64,000 bases of DNA from CAYRVX01 sp964427875 (GCA_964427875.1 CAYRVX010000011.1:1-64000), one strand, 5' to 3'. Counted from the stretch's first letter, positions 41,462 to 50,625 are shown. Translations and numbers: made by a program. Notes: generated by a model from the sequence alone, not told the origin.

Positions 41462-42868
41462 ATGGTCTTCTCGTCTCACATCTTCGTCTTCTACTTCCTT
41501 CCGCTGCTCCTGCTGGTCTACTACAACCTGCCTTACCGGTGGCGCAACGGGTTCCTTGCCGTCATGAGCTACGTGTTCTACGGGTGGTGGAAGCCGTGGT
41601 TTGCCTGCCTGATGCTGGCGACCACGGCCGCCAACTTCCTCTGCGGCAAGCTCGTTTCGGCCCCGAACGCCGGCCGGGCACAGCGGGTCGCGGCGCTGGC
41701 TGCCGCCTGTACGGTCAGCCTCGCCCTGCTGGGGTTCTTCAAGTACTACATGTTCTCCGTGGAGGGCGTGAATAGCCTCCTGGGCCTTCTCGGCGCCGAG
41801 GCGCTGCCGGTGCTCCGCGTGACGCTGCCGATCGGGATCTCCTTCTTCACGTTCCAGGCGATCAGCTACACGGTCGACCTGTACCGTGGGGGCGCACAGC
41901 CGGCCCGGTCGTTCGTCGACTTCGCCTGCTTCGTCTCGATGTTCCCCCAGCTCATCGCCGGGCCGATCATCCGGTATCACACCGTGGCCGACCAGCTCGT
42001 CGACCGCCGCCACACGCTCGGGCGGTTCTCCTCCGGGGCGGTGGTCTTCGTCCTCGGACTGGCCAAGAAGGTGCTGCTGGCCAACCCGATGGGCGAGGTG
42101 GCCGATGCCGTCTTCGCCGCGGCCGCACCCGGCGCGCTCGACGCCTGGTTCGGCGTCCTGGCCTACGCGTTCCAGATCTACTTCGATTTCTGCGGCTACT
42201 CGGACATGGCCGTGGGTCTGGGGCGCATGCTGGGCTTCGAGTTCCCGAAGAACTTCGACGCGCCCTACCTGGCCGAGAGCATCACGGACCTGTGGCGGCG
42301 GTGGCACATCTCCCTGTCCACGTTCCTGCGGGACTACCTCTACATCCCGCTGGGCGGCAACCGCAAGGGGCCCGGCCGAACGTATATGAACCTGGCCACC
42401 GTCATGCTGCTTGGCGGCCTGTGGCACGGGGCGAAGTGGACCTTCGTCGCCTGGGGGGCCTACCACGGGCTGCTCCTGGCCTGCGAGCGATGGCGGGGCA
42501 AGAGGAGCCTCTACGCACCGCTGCCGCGCCCCGTTCGCATCGGCCTGACGTTCCTCCTGATGCTGTTGTCGTGGGTCTTCTTCCGCGCCGAGGGCCTCGC
42601 CGACGCCGGGAGGCACTTCGCGGCCATGGCCGGCCTCTCGGGGCCTTCCGGCACTTCGATCCTGCTTGCGGCCGAGCTGTACACGCCCCGCAACGTGATC
42701 CTGATGGCCGTCTGTGCGGCCGTGCTCGTTCAGCCCGTTCAGGCCTTTGACTGGTCTCGGCGGCGGCTGACGCTTCCGCGCGCGGTGGTCCTTCTGCTGC
42801 TGTTCGTCTCGTCCCTGGCCGTCATGTCGGCCCAGGCCTTCAACCCGTTCCTGTACTTCCGGTTTTAG
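41462..42868 (+). CDS. MBOAT family O-acyltransferase (AlgI-like)
   Basis: This encodes 468 residues with about ten membrane helices. Family-defining stretches are FFTFQAISYTVDLYRG, YFDFCGYSDMAVGLGRMLGF, WRRWHISLSTFLRDYLYIP and LGGLWHGAKWTFVAWGAYHG; the last holds the invariant MBOAT His. AlgI-type proteins pass acetyl groups from the cytoplasm across the membrane to an SGNH partner for polysaccharide O-acetylation. The partner is the next gene, ten bases away. Start ATG 41462. Confidence 0.92.
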   Translation: MVFSSHIFVFYFLPLLLLVYYNLPYRWRNGFLAVMSYVFYGWWKPWFACLMLATTAANFLCGKLVSAPNAGRAQRVAALAAACTVSLALLGFFKYYMFSVEGVNSLLGLLGAEALPVLRVTLPIGISFFTFQAISYTVDLYRGGAQPARSFVDFACFVSMFPQLIAGPIIRYHTVADQLVDRRHTLGRFSSGAVVFVLGLAKKVLLANPMGEVADAVFAAAAPGALDAWFGVLAYAFQIYFDFCGYSDMAVGLGRMLGFEFPKNFDAPYLAESITDLWRRWHISLSTFLRDYLYIPLGGNRKGPGRTYMNLATVMLLGGLWHGAKWTFVAWGAYHGLLLACERWRGKRSLYAPLPRPVRIGLTFLLMLLSWVFFRAEGLADAGRHFAAMAGLSGPSGTSILLAAELYTPRNVILMAVCAAVLVQPVQAFDWSRRRLTLPRAVVLLLLFVSSLAVMSAQAFNPFLYFRF

Positions 42869-42877
42869 GAGCCTTTC

Positions 42878-44203
42878 ATGCAGTCGCCTCCGCGGATGCC
42901 GCAGACGATCCTGGTCCTCGGGTTCCTCGGCGTGCTCTGCGTCGTCCCTCTGGGACAGGTGGGCCTGGAGCTCTATCGAGGCGAGCCGGTGCAGTTCACC
43001 GACCTGTTCCGCCACGTCCCTGCCGAGAGGGACCTCCGGCGATTCGAACGGGCGCTGGAGGAGAAGTGGTGGGGCTCGCAGACGGTCCGCCCGTGGACGC
43101 AGGGGCTGCTCTTCCGGCTGTTCGGAGACATGGGCGCCAAGGGCCTGATGGGGCGGGAAGGCTGGGTCTTCTACAAGCCCGGCGTGCGGTACCTCGTCGA
43201 GCGCGATCGGGCGGAAACGGGCGCCGCTGCGCGGCCGCGGCGGTTCGACGCCGCGGTTGAGGCCATCGTGCGGTTTCGCGATCAGCTCCAGGGGCGCGGC
43301 GTCCATCTTCTGGTCGTGCCCGCACCGGGCAAGGCGAGCGTCTACCCGGACAGGTTGACGGGGCGGGCTGCCGGGGCGCAGGCGACGTTCCGTTCGCCGA
43401 CGGAGGACCTGCTGGAAGAGCTCAGCCGGCGCGGCGTCGCTTCGGTCGACCTCTTCTCGCTGTTCCGCGCGCGTCGATCGAGGGTCCCCCCGCGCGGCGG
43501 CGGCGCCCTGTACCTGGCCCGTGATACCCACTGGACGCCCGGCGGCGCGGCGATCGCCGCGGAGGCGGCGGCCCGCAAGCTCCGGGCCCTCGGTTGGGCC
43601 CCGAAGCCGCATCGCGAGTACCGCACCCAGCGCCTCCGCGTCATTCGCCGCGGGGACGTCCCGCAGATGCTTCGCGTGCCGGGCATGCCGGAAGCGTTCC
43701 CCGCCGAGACCGTTGAGTGCGAGCAGGTCCTGGACAAGGCGGCCGGGGCGATGGTGCCGCCCGCCGGAGGGCGAAGCGGAACGTACTCCAACGATCATCT
43801 GAAAGACACGCCGCTGGAGTCGTCCGTCCTGGTGCTGGGCGATAGCTTCTGCCGGATCTACCAGACGCGGGAGCCGAGGTCGCTCGGCCGCGTTGCCGGG
43901 CGGACGGACGCCGCGGCTCCGGCCCGGAAAGGCGCGGCGCGGCGAGGCACGAGGCGGCTGATCCCGGGCTCGGCCGGCTTCTGTTCGCTGCTCGCCCGGG
44001 CGCTGAAGGCCCCCGTGGACTACGTCATCGACGACGGGGGCGCGGCCACGGCCGTCCGGCAGAAGCTCAGCACGAACGCCGAGATCCTGGAGAACAAGAA
44101 GGTGGTGGTCTGGGAGCTCGCCGAGCGCGAGCTCTCCCTGGGGCCCAAGGGCTGGGAAAACGTCCCGCTGCCGCCGGAGCCGCCGGAGAGGACGCCTCGC
44201 TGA
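42878..44203 (+). CDS. AlgJ/AlgX-like SGNH acetyltransferase partner
   Basis: This encodes 441 residues with one N-terminal membrane anchor (TILVLGFLGVLCVVPLG). The motif FKxGxGREGWVFYKPGVRY and the catalytic set LARDTHWTPGGAAIAAE (Asp/His) and SSVLVLGDSFCRIYQ (Ser in GDSF) match AlgJ/AlgX. It would transfer acetyl groups to exopolysaccharide in the periplasm. It follows the MBOAT gene directly (nine-base gap), so the pair is functionally linked. Between the SGNH parts is a basic, Arg-rich stretch (residues 355-370) of unclear role. Confidence 0.88.
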   Translation: MQSPPRMPQTILVLGFLGVLCVVPLGQVGLELYRGEPVQFTDLFRHVPAERDLRRFERALEEKWWGSQTVRPWTQGLLFRLFGDMGAKGLMGREGWVFYKPGVRYLVERDRAETGAAARPRRFDAAVEAIVRFRDQLQGRGVHLLVVPAPGKASVYPDRLTGRAAGAQATFRSPTEDLLEELSRRGVASVDLFSLFRARRSRVPPRGGGALYLARDTHWTPGGAAIAAEAAARKLRALGWAPKPHREYRTQRLRVIRRGDVPQMLRVPGMPEAFPAETVECEQVLDKAAGAMVPPAGGRSGTYSNDHLKDTPLESSVLVLGDSFCRIYQTREPRSLGRVAGRTDAAAPARKGAARRGTRRLIPGSAGFCSLLARALKAPVDYVIDDGGAATAVRQKLSTNAEILENKKVVVWELAERELSLGPKGWENVPLPPEPPERTPR

Positions 44204-44295
44204 GACGCCCCGGCGAGGGCCGGACGCTTGTCTGACGTGTCGGAATGGAGAGAATGAGATGGCCGTCGCGACCGGCGCAGAGAGAGGAGAGAGAC

Positions 44296-46230
44296 ATGCC
44301 CTGGAGTAAGCTGCTCAGCATTGCCTGCCTGTCGGCTGCGGTTGTTTCGGTCGGGCCGTCCGGCCCGTGCCGGGCGGGCGAGTTCGTTCCGCCGTCCAAC
44401 GACGGCCTGGTCAACGTGAAGACCGACTGCGGCGCGAAGGGCGACGGCGTGACGGACGACACGGCCGCGCTCAAGACCGTCTTCGAGGCGGGCAAGACGA
44501 ACCGGCACCCGAAGTTCGACACCGGCCGGCACATCTACGTCCCCAACGGCGTGTACATCGTCAGCGAGCCGATCCGCATCGGCGACAAGAAGAAGTTCAT
44601 CATCGGCCAGGGCCGCGCGAAGACCGTCATCCGGCTGAAGGATGGTGCGGCGGCGTTCCAGAATCGCGGAAGGCCCACGCCGATCCTCAACTTCGGGAAG
44701 GGCTCACGCAGGGACTGGCAGTTCGCCCAGAACTTCGGCCAGCGGCTGGTCAACCTGACGATCGACGTCGGCAGGGGCAACCCCGGGGCGGTGGGCCTGC
44801 ACTACCACACGAACAACTACGGCGCGATCTACCACATCACGATCCGATCGAGCGATCCCCAGAAGCGCGGTGCGTACGGCCTGCACCTGTCCTCCGGCCC
44901 GGGGCCGGGCCTCGTGTGGGACGTCCTCGTCGACGGCTTCGACGTCGGCTGCCGCATCGACGGGGGCCTGCACAGCATGACCGTGGGCAGGCTGACGGTG
45001 CGGAACCAGCGCGCGTGCGGCTACGAGGCCGCCGGGAACTTCTCGTCCATCTGGAAGCTCACCAGCGAGAACCGCGTCCCTGCGCTGATCGTCAGGGGAG
45101 GGCACGTGGTCCTGCTGGACGGCGAGTGTCGAGGCGGGGCCGGAGACCACGCGGCCATCCAGATCGACGGCGGAGTCGTCTTCTGCCGCAACGTCAGGAC
45201 GAGCGGCTACGCCAAGGCCCTGGCCGCCAAGGCGGGCAAGGGAACACAGGCCGTGGAGGTCGCCGGGCCGAACATCGACGAGCTCGTCCGCCCCAAGGCC
45301 TACTCGCTGTTCGGCAACGAGCCCGTCTCGCTGGACCTGCCGGTGGCCGAGCCGCCGGTGGCCGCCGACTGGGGCGATGCGCGCACGTGGACCGCGATCG
45401 AGCCGGGGAAGGACTCCGGCCGGCGCATTCAGAAGGCCATCGACGACGGGGCCGAGCAGATCTACCTGCTGTGCAGCGGCGTCCACGGAATCCAGGACAC
45501 GATCCACGTCCGCGGCAAGGTCAAGCGGATCTTCGGTGCCGGGGCGTGGTATCAGTCCCAGGGCCGGTCGTTCGGCCAGGACAGGCTCGAGCCGGGCGCG
45601 GTGCCGGGCTGCAAGGTCGTCCGGGGAATCAGGAAGCCCCTGTTCCGCATCGAGGACGGCGAGCCGGGCACGGTCTACTTCGAGTTCATCAACGACGTCT
45701 ACGGCAGTGCGGCGTGGAAGTTCGAGCACGCCTCGAAGCGCACGCTCGTCTGCCGCAGCGCCTCGGGGATGTACCGCAACACGGCCACCGGCGGGAAGGC
45801 CTTCTTCCTCGACGCCGGCCCGGGCTCGGGCTGCATCATCAAGGGGCCGCAGCGCATCTGGGCCTGGCAGGTGAACACCGAAAGCTACACGCACAATCCC
45901 CACATCCTCAACGACGCCGCGACGCTCTTCATCTGCGGCTACAAGATCGAGAAGGACCGCACCAACGTCGGCACGATCCACGGCGGGTGGACCGAGGTGC
46001 TGGGCGGCCTGCTGTACAAGAACCGTCAGCGCATCGACATGGCGCCGGCGTTCTTCAACAGGGAATCGAACATGGCCGTTTCCATCGGCCACTCCGGGCG
46101 GAGGTACGATTCGCTGGTCGAAGAGACGCGAGGCGGACAGAGGAAGGACCTCACTCCCGGCATGCTGCGCGGGCAGTGGGTGGCTCTCTACTCCGGCTGG
46201 CAGACGCGGCGGCCCACCGCCAGGGACTAA
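44296..46230 (+). CDS. Secreted pectate-lyase-3-type beta-helix protein
   Basis: This encodes 644 residues. The signal peptide (LLSIACLSAAVVSVGPSGPC) is followed by GLVNVKTDCGAKGDGVTDDTAALKTVF, the N-terminal pectate_lyase_3 (rhamnogalacturonase/epimerase) signature, and 'YVPNGVYIVSEPIRIGDKKK'. A second beta-helix segment begins near residue 370 (ARTWTAIEPGKDSGRRIQKA), repeating the signature. Catalytic residues are not clear. It presumably acts on a uronate-rich polysaccharide or a phage-tailspike-like target. Start ATG 44296 with GAGAGGAG upstream. Confidence 0.8.
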   Translation: MPWSKLLSIACLSAAVVSVGPSGPCRAGEFVPPSNDGLVNVKTDCGAKGDGVTDDTAALKTVFEAGKTNRHPKFDTGRHIYVPNGVYIVSEPIRIGDKKKFIIGQGRAKTVIRLKDGAAAFQNRGRPTPILNFGKGSRRDWQFAQNFGQRLVNLTIDVGRGNPGAVGLHYHTNNYGAIYHITIRSSDPQKRGAYGLHLSSGPGPGLVWDVLVDGFDVGCRIDGGLHSMTVGRLTVRNQRACGYEAAGNFSSIWKLTSENRVPALIVRGGHVVLLDGECRGGAGDHAAIQIDGGVVFCRNVRTSGYAKALAAKAGKGTQAVEVAGPNIDELVRPKAYSLFGNEPVSLDLPVAEPPVAADWGDARTWTAIEPGKDSGRRIQKAIDDGAEQIYLLCSGVHGIQDTIHVRGKVKRIFGAGAWYQSQGRSFGQDRLEPGAVPGCKVVRGIRKPLFRIEDGEPGTVYFEFINDVYGSAAWKFEHASKRTLVCRSASGMYRNTATGGKAFFLDAGPGSGCIIKGPQRIWAWQVNTESYTHNPHILNDAATLFICGYKIEKDRTNVGTIHGGWTEVLGGLLYKNRQRIDMAPAFFNRESNMAVSIGHSGRRYDSLVEETRGGQRKDLTPGMLRGQWVALYSGWQTRRPTARD

Positions 46231-46263
46231 GGCGGCGCCACGCGCGGGATCGCCGGCGCCGCC
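46231..46263 (+). terminator. Stem-loop after the pectate-lyase-type gene
   Basis: A perfect 9-bp stem GGCGGCGCC (46231-46239) / GGCGCCGCC (46255-46263) starts at the stop codon. No U-tract. Confidence 0.4.
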
Positions 46264-46324
46264 GGGATGCCTGATGCCACGCGGGGCCGCGGATGTGAGA
46301 TCAGCACGGATGAAAGGACCAACA

Positions 46325-46987
46325 ATGGACGACATCGCGACACTGGCGGGCGTTCTCGGCAGGAAGTACCGCGTTGTGGACCTCTCGCAGGAGGTCCGCC
46401 CGGGCATCCTGAAGATCAACGGCGACTACCAGTGGGGCGGCGAGGTGCGGAAGTTCGAGCTCCGGCAGTTCGCGGCGCCGGGGCCGGACCTGATGCACTT
46501 CGTCGAGACCGAGACGCACGTCGGCACGCACGTCGAGGTGCCCTCGCACATCCGGGACGAGTGGAAGTCGTGCGCCGAAATGCCGCTGGATTCGTTCTGG
46601 GGCGAAGCGATCGTCCTGAAGCTCGAGGGCCTCGAGCCGGGCGAAGATGGACGTGCTGTGATCACGCCCGAGCATCTTCAGCGGGTAAAGGCCGGCGACA
46701 TCGTGCTGCTGAAGGGACCGTCCGACGGCCGCGGCGCCCCGGGCATCAGCGAGGAGGCCGCCGAGCTCATGGCGTCGCTGCCCGTCAAGATGGTGGGCGA
46801 GCAGAACGTGGGCGTCAGCCACCAGCTTCACATAACGCTCTTCGAGCAGGAGATTCCGATCATCGAGCGGCTGGCGAACCTCGAGCAGCTCACCCGGGAG
46901 CGTTTCCTGTTCTTCGGCTTCCCGCTGAGGGTGCGCGGGCTGGAGTCCTCATGGATCCGGGCGGTGGCGTTCGAGCCGATCGGCTGA
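46325..46987 (+). CDS. Cyclase-family hydrolase (kynurenine formamidase-like)
   Basis: This encodes 220 residues without a signal peptide. The motif THVGTHVEVPSH is the HxGTHxDxPxH metal-binding motif of the cyclase/kynurenine formamidase family. Before it, the LSQEVRPGILKINGDYQW opening also matches. AAAGGACCAAC precedes ATG 46325. The substrate is not shown by its neighbours; a role in amide or lactone hydrolysis is expected. Cytoplasmic. Confidence 0.85.
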   Translation: MDDIATLAGVLGRKYRVVDLSQEVRPGILKINGDYQWGGEVRKFELRQFAAPGPDLMHFVETETHVGTHVEVPSHIRDEWKSCAEMPLDSFWGEAIVLKLEGLEPGEDGRAVITPEHLQRVKAGDIVLLKGPSDGRGAPGISEEAAELMASLPVKMVGEQNVGVSHQLHITLFEQEIPIIERLANLEQLTRERFLFFGFPLRVRGLESSWIRAVAFEPIG

Positions 46988-47097
46988 CGGCGAGCTGGAA
47001 ATCGAGACCGCTTTCGGACCCGATGGGCCCACAGGCCCCGTTTCCGCTCGGAAAGACCCGCAAACAAGGGCCTTTTCCAGCGGAAGCTATAATCCAA

Positions 47098-47182
47098 CGG
47101 AGAGGGCGGGATTCGAACCCGCGGTACCCGAAGGTACACGGCATTTCCAATGCCGCCCGATCGGCCACTCCGGCACCTCTCC
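47098..47182 (-). tRNA. tRNA-Ser (GGA anticodon)
   Basis: On the minus strand a complete class II tRNA can be folded. The 7-bp acceptor is GGAGAGG (47176-47182) with CCTCTCC (47099-47105) and discriminator G at 47098. The T-arm contains GGTTCGAATCC. The anticodon loop is within CATTGGAAATG, giving GGA, which reads UCC/UCU serine codons. The long variable arm (TACC-TTCG-GGTA) confirms the serine type. CCA is not encoded. Confidence 0.95.
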
Positions 47183-47197
47183 CGGCAGCGAGCCCCT

Positions 47198-47225
47198 ACT
47201 ATAGCATCCGATGCCGGCCGTACAA
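47198..47225 (-). promoter_or_regulatory. Promoter of the tRNA-Ser gene
   Basis: Minus-strand hexamers TTGTAC (47220-47225) and TATAGT (47198-47203) are 16 bases apart, with transcription expected to start about ten bases before the tRNA. Confidence 0.6.
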
Positions 47226-47541
47226 GCGCGCCGCCGACCCGTCGGAACAGGTCTGCGGCTCTCGCCTGCTCGCCCCGCGGGGCGCGGCGATTGCGCCTGT
47301 GGATCATCAGGGCGCCCGGGCCGGCTGGGCGGTGCCTCGATAGGCCTGATTTTATTGGCTGAAATCAGCTTTTCGCCTTGACGTCGGTCATGGCGGGGCG
47401 CAACATACACGTGGCTTCTCGGGCTGTGTAGTCCGGAAGGGCGTGTCGTGACGGCCTGTCAAGGATGTGTGCCGGCTGTCGAGGACATCGCATTTCTTGC
47501 TTGTTTCGTTTTCGGGAACCATTTGAGAAGGAGCGAGGAAC
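47226..47541. other. Region upstream of HU
   Basis: This stretch holds the HU promoter and leader. A small hairpin CTGATTT/AAATCAG (47346-47368) followed by CTTTT could be a terminator facing right. A TTGACG at 47378 has no good -10 partner. GAGAAGGAGCGAGG gives the HU ribosome-binding site. No gene is seen. Confidence 0.3.
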
Positions 47542-47820
47542 ATGGCCAAAGCGATGACGAAGTCGCAGATCATGACGAAGCTGGCTGAAGCGTGCGGCAT
47601 GACCAAGAAGGATGTCGCGGGGGTGGTGGAAACACTGGTCGCCCTGGCGTGCAGGCAGGCGAAGGTGGGCTTCACCATACCGGGCCTGGGCAAGCTCATC
47701 GTGGTGCATCGCAAGGCCCGCTGGGGTCGGAACCCCGCCACGGGGCAGAAGATCAAGATCAAGGCGAAGCGGGCACTGAAGTTCCGGATCGCGAAGGCCG
47801 CCAAGGACGCGGCGCTGTAA
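47542..47820 (+). CDS. HU-family DNA-binding protein
   Basis: This encodes 92 residues. HU/IHF hallmarks are MTKSQIMTKLAEACGMTKKDV, then the FTIPGLGKLIVVHRKARWGRNPATG beta-arm region with the conserved RxGRNPxTG, and KRALKFRIAKAAKDA at the end. It bends and compacts DNA in the nucleoid. AAGGAGCGAGG precedes ATG. It is monocistronic, with its own terminator at 47858-47894. Confidence 0.95.
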   Translation: MAKAMTKSQIMTKLAEACGMTKKDVAGVVETLVALACRQAKVGFTIPGLGKLIVVHRKARWGRNPATGQKIKIKAKRALKFRIAKAAKDAAL

Positions 47821-47857
47821 CAGCAGCTTCGGCACCGGCCATCCGTGCAGTACCAAA

Positions 47858-47894
47858 CGGGCCGGCCCTCCCGGAGAGGACCGGCCCGCTTTTT
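47858..47894 (+). terminator. Intrinsic terminator of the HU gene (possibly bidirectional)
   Basis: A strong hairpin (CGGGCCGG...CCGGCCCG, extended inside by CCTC/GAGG) is followed by CTTTTT. It lies between convergent HU and Rho genes and could also stop minus-strand transcription. Confidence 0.8.
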
Positions 47895-47924
47895 CTCGCT
47901 TGCCCGCCACGAGGGGCCGGACGC

Positions 47925-49112
47925 TTACCTTCCCTGGACGTCCATGCTGCGAAGGAACTCCTCGTTGCTCGGGAACTTCTCCAGCGCGCGGAGCAGTTGA
48001 GGCATCTCCTCGTCGACGCTGAGGCTGCTGAGCGTCCGCCGGAGCATGTGCATCTTCGGCAGCTTCCACGGATCGACGAGGAGCTCTTCCTTCCGCGTGC
48101 CGCTCTTGGGGATGGAGATGGCCGGCCAGATGCGCCGCTCGGCGAGCTTGCGGTCAAGCTGGAGCTCCATGTTGCCGGTGCCCTTGAACTCCTCGAAGAT
48201 CAGGTCGTCCATGCGGCTTCCGGTCTCGATCAGGGCGGTCGCGAGGATGGTCAGGCTGCCTCCGTTTTCGGCCTTGCGGGCGGCGCCGAACTGGCGCTTG
48301 GGTATCTCCAGCGCGCGGATGTCCACGCCGCCGGTCATGGTCCGCCCGGAGGTCTCGATCGAGCGGTTGTACGCGCGTCCGAGGCGCGTGAGGCTGTCCA
48401 GCAGGATCACCACGTCCTGGCCGAACTCGGCCATTCGCTTGGCCCGCTCGATCGTGAACTCCGCGGCGCGGACGTGACTGGCGACGTCCTGGTCGTTGTT
48501 GGAGGCGACGATCTCGGCGTTGGGGCACTTCCGACGGAAGTCGGTGACCTCCTCCGGGCGCTCGTCGACGAGCAGGATGAAGATGTAGCACTCGGGGTTG
48601 TTGACGCCGACGGCGTTGGCGATCTGCTGGAGCAGGATGGTCTTTCCGGATCGCGGCGGGGCGACGAGGAGCCCGCGCTGGCCCTTGCCGACGGGGCAGA
48701 CCAGGTCGAACACGCGCATCTCCATCGGCCCGCCGGGCGTCTCCAGCTTCATCATCGGGTGGGGGTCCACCACGATCATCTCCTGGAAGGGGATGATGTC
48801 CGTGTACTCCTCGGCGTTCCTGCCGTTGATCTTGGTGATGACCTCCAGCTTCGGCCCGCCCTTTTTCTTCGTGGGGGGCAGGACCTTGCCCTCGACGAAC
48901 AGGCCGGTCCTCAGGCCGCGATGCCGGACGAAATCCTTCCCCACGAAGATGTCCCCGGGCGTGGCCCGGTAGCCGTTCTTCGCCTGGCGGAGGAAGCCGT
49001 AGCCCTTCTCCGTGATCTCCAGGACGCCGGAGCCCATGGAGAGCTTCTGATCCAGATCTTTTGACTTCGCGCTGTTAGTCTGGTCATCCGTGGTGGCAGA
49101 CTGTTGATTCAT
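47925..49112 (-). CDS. rho: Transcription termination factor Rho
   Basis: This encodes 395 residues. The RNA-binding domain appears as VLEITEKGYGFLRQAKNGY and GDIFVGKDFVRHRGLRTG. The RecA-like core has Walker A (APPRSGKTILLQQIANAVG), Walker B-type VVILLDSLTRLGRAYN, and the Q-loop/R-loop region (SGTRKEELLVDPW). It is a hexameric RNA helicase that ends transcription. It lacks the Rho_N helical domain of longer Rho proteins. ATG 49112 has GAGGAAGG upstream; an upstream in-frame ATG adds no recognised domain. Confidence 0.95.
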   Translation of the reverse strand: MNQQSATTDDQTNSAKSKDLDQKLSMGSGVLEITEKGYGFLRQAKNGYRATPGDIFVGKDFVRHRGLRTGLFVEGKVLPPTKKKGGPKLEVITKINGRNAEEYTDIIPFQEMIVVDPHPMMKLETPGGPMEMRVFDLVCPVGKGQRGLLVAPPRSGKTILLQQIANAVGVNNPECYIFILLVDERPEEVTDFRRKCPNAEIVASNNDQDVASHVRAAEFTIERAKRMAEFGQDVVILLDSLTRLGRAYNRSIETSGRTMTGGVDIRALEIPKRQFGAARKAENGGSLTILATALIETGSRMDDLIFEEFKGTGNMELQLDRKLAERRIWPAISIPKSGTRKEELLVDPWKLPKMHMLRRTLSSLSVDEEMPQLLRALEKFPSNEEFLRSMDVQGR

Positions 49113-49275
49113 TGCAGGACCTTCCTCGTAAGACTCACCCCCGAAACCGTCCATTAACGAAATCCGCAAGGCAAAGGTCGCAAGCGGATGAAGAACAAAC
49201 ACACGCCCCACTTACCATGCGTATCTTAACCCAAGACCCTAGTAAAAAGAAAGCATTTTTCGGCAAAAGTCAAGC
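49113..49275. other. rho leader and hisA 3' flank
   Basis: 163 bases with a mildly A-rich stretch (AAAAAGAAAGC, CGGCAAAAGTC). Rho leaders are often autoregulated through Rho-dependent pausing; I see no specific element. Confidence 0.3.
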
Positions 49276-50007
49276 CTAAAGAAGACCTTTTTCTGCGATT
49301 TCCAGCGCCCGCGTCAAGTCGACCCTCCCTTCGTAATACGCCCTCCCGATGATCGCGCCGGCGCAGCCGATCCGTCTGCACCGCAAGACGTCCTCCAGCG
49401 AGGCGACGCCGCCGGAGGCGATCACGGGGACGTCCGTGGCGGCGATGACCTCGCCCGTCGCCTCGAAGTTCACCCCGCCGAGCATGCCGTCGCGCGATAT
49501 GTCCGTGTAGACGATCGCCCCCAGCGGCCAGCCCCTGACACGCGCGGCGAGGTCCACCGCGAGTGTTTCGAGCTGTTCGGTCCAGCCCTGGACGGCGAGC
49601 CGGCCGCCCCGGGCGTCCAGTCCCAGCGCCAGCTTGCCGGCGAGGTCCTTCCTTGAGGCGAGCCCCTCGAACCACGCCCAGTCTCTCAGCGCCGCCGAGC
49701 CGACAACCACGCGGCTGACCCCGCCGGCGAGCATCGACTCGACGGCCGCCGTGTTCCGCGCGCCGCCGCCGAGCTCGATCCTGGCATCGACGGCGTCGGC
49801 GACGGCCCGGACGGCGCCCGCGTTCGCGGGCCGGCCCGTGCGCGCGGCGTCCAGGTCCACGATGTGGATCCATTTCGCCCCGGCCGAGACGAACCGCCTC
49901 GCCACCGCGACGGGATCGTCGTGGTAGGTGGTCTGGCGGGCGTAGTCGCCCTGGGCCAGTCGGACCACCTTGCCATCCCGCAGATCAATAGCAGGCAGGA
50001 CGTCCAT
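49276..50007 (-). CDS. hisA: ProFAR isomerase HisA
   Basis: This encodes 243 residues. The TIM barrel starts MDVLPAIDLRDGKVVRLAQGD, and WIHIVDLDAAR, GGGARNTAAVESMLAGG, VYTDISRDGMLGGVNFEAT and VIASGGVASLEDVL match HisA with the two catalytic Asp residues (D8 and the one in YTDIS). It converts ProFAR to PRFAR in histidine biosynthesis. Adjacent hisH gives a short his cluster; hisF is not in view. Confidence 0.95.
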   Translation of the reverse strand: MDVLPAIDLRDGKVVRLAQGDYARQTTYHDDPVAVARRFVSAGAKWIHIVDLDAARTGRPANAGAVRAVADAVDARIELGGGARNTAAVESMLAGGVSRVVVGSAALRDWAWFEGLASRKDLAGKLALGLDARGGRLAVQGWTEQLETLAVDLAARVRGWPLGAIVYTDISRDGMLGGVNFEATGEVIAATDVPVIASGGVASLEDVLRCRRIGCAGAIIGRAYYEGRVDLTRALEIAEKGLL

Positions 50008-50010
50008 GGT

Positions 50011-50625
50011 TCAGAGCCTGACGAAGTTCTCCAGCAATCTCAGGCCGACGGCCTGGCTCTTCTCGGGGTGAAACTGCGTGGCGAAGACGTTCTCTCGCCA
50101 GACCGACGAGACGAACTCGTGCCCATAGTCGGTGGTGGTGGCGACGATCCCGTCGTCAGCGGGCACGACATGGTAGCTGTGCGCGAAGTACACGTACGCT
50201 CCGTCTTCGACGCCTTCCAGGACGGGGCAGGGCCGGCGCATCCGGAGCTGGTTCCAGCCCATGTGTGGCACGCTGAGGCGCCGGTCGGCGGCGGAATCCT
50301 CGAACCGGACCACCTCACCGGCAAAGACGCCCAGTCCCGTGTGCTCGCCGTTCTCGTAAGAGACGTCGAAGAGCAGTTGCAGGCCCAGGCAGAAGCCCAG
50401 GTAGGGCATGCCGTCGGCGATGGCTTCCTTGAGCGGCTCGACGAGCTTCAGGGCCCCAAGCCCCTGGATCGCCCCGGCAAAGGCGGCGACACCGGGCAGA
50501 ACGACCTTCTGGGCCCGCGCGAGCTCTGCCGGAGTCGCGATCAGTTGCGCGTCGCCGCCCGCGCGTTCGATCGCCTTCTGAACGCTTCGGAGGTTGCCGA
50601 TGTCGTAATCGATCACAGCGATCAT
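50011..50625 (-). CDS. hisH: Imidazole glycerol phosphate synthase glutaminase subunit HisH
   Basis: This encodes 204 residues. Class I glutamine amidotransferase motifs are VLPGVAAFAGA, YLGFCLGLQLLF (nucleophile Cys) and ATQFHPEKSQ (catalytic His with the following Glu). HisH supplies ammonia to HisF for IGP synthesis. ATG 50625 is chosen from the conserved MIAVIDYDIGNLRSVQKAI start. It is three bases upstream of hisA and therefore co-transcribed. Confidence 0.95.
   Translation of the reverse strand: MIAVIDYDIGNLRSVQKAIERAGGDAQLIATPAELARAQKVVLPGVAAFAGAIQGLGALKLVEPLKEAIADGMPYLGFCLGLQLLFDVSYENGEHTGLGVFAGEVVRFEDSAADRRLSVPHMGWNQLRMRRPCPVLEGVEDGAYVYFAHSYHVVPADDGIVATTTDYGHEFVSSVWRENVFATQFHPEKSQAVGLRLLENFVRL

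Noticed and set aside
46267..47343. Plus-strand frame containing RDSNPRY
   Set aside because: This peptide is the well-known artefact of translating the antisense of a tRNA gene; the tRNA-Ser explains it.
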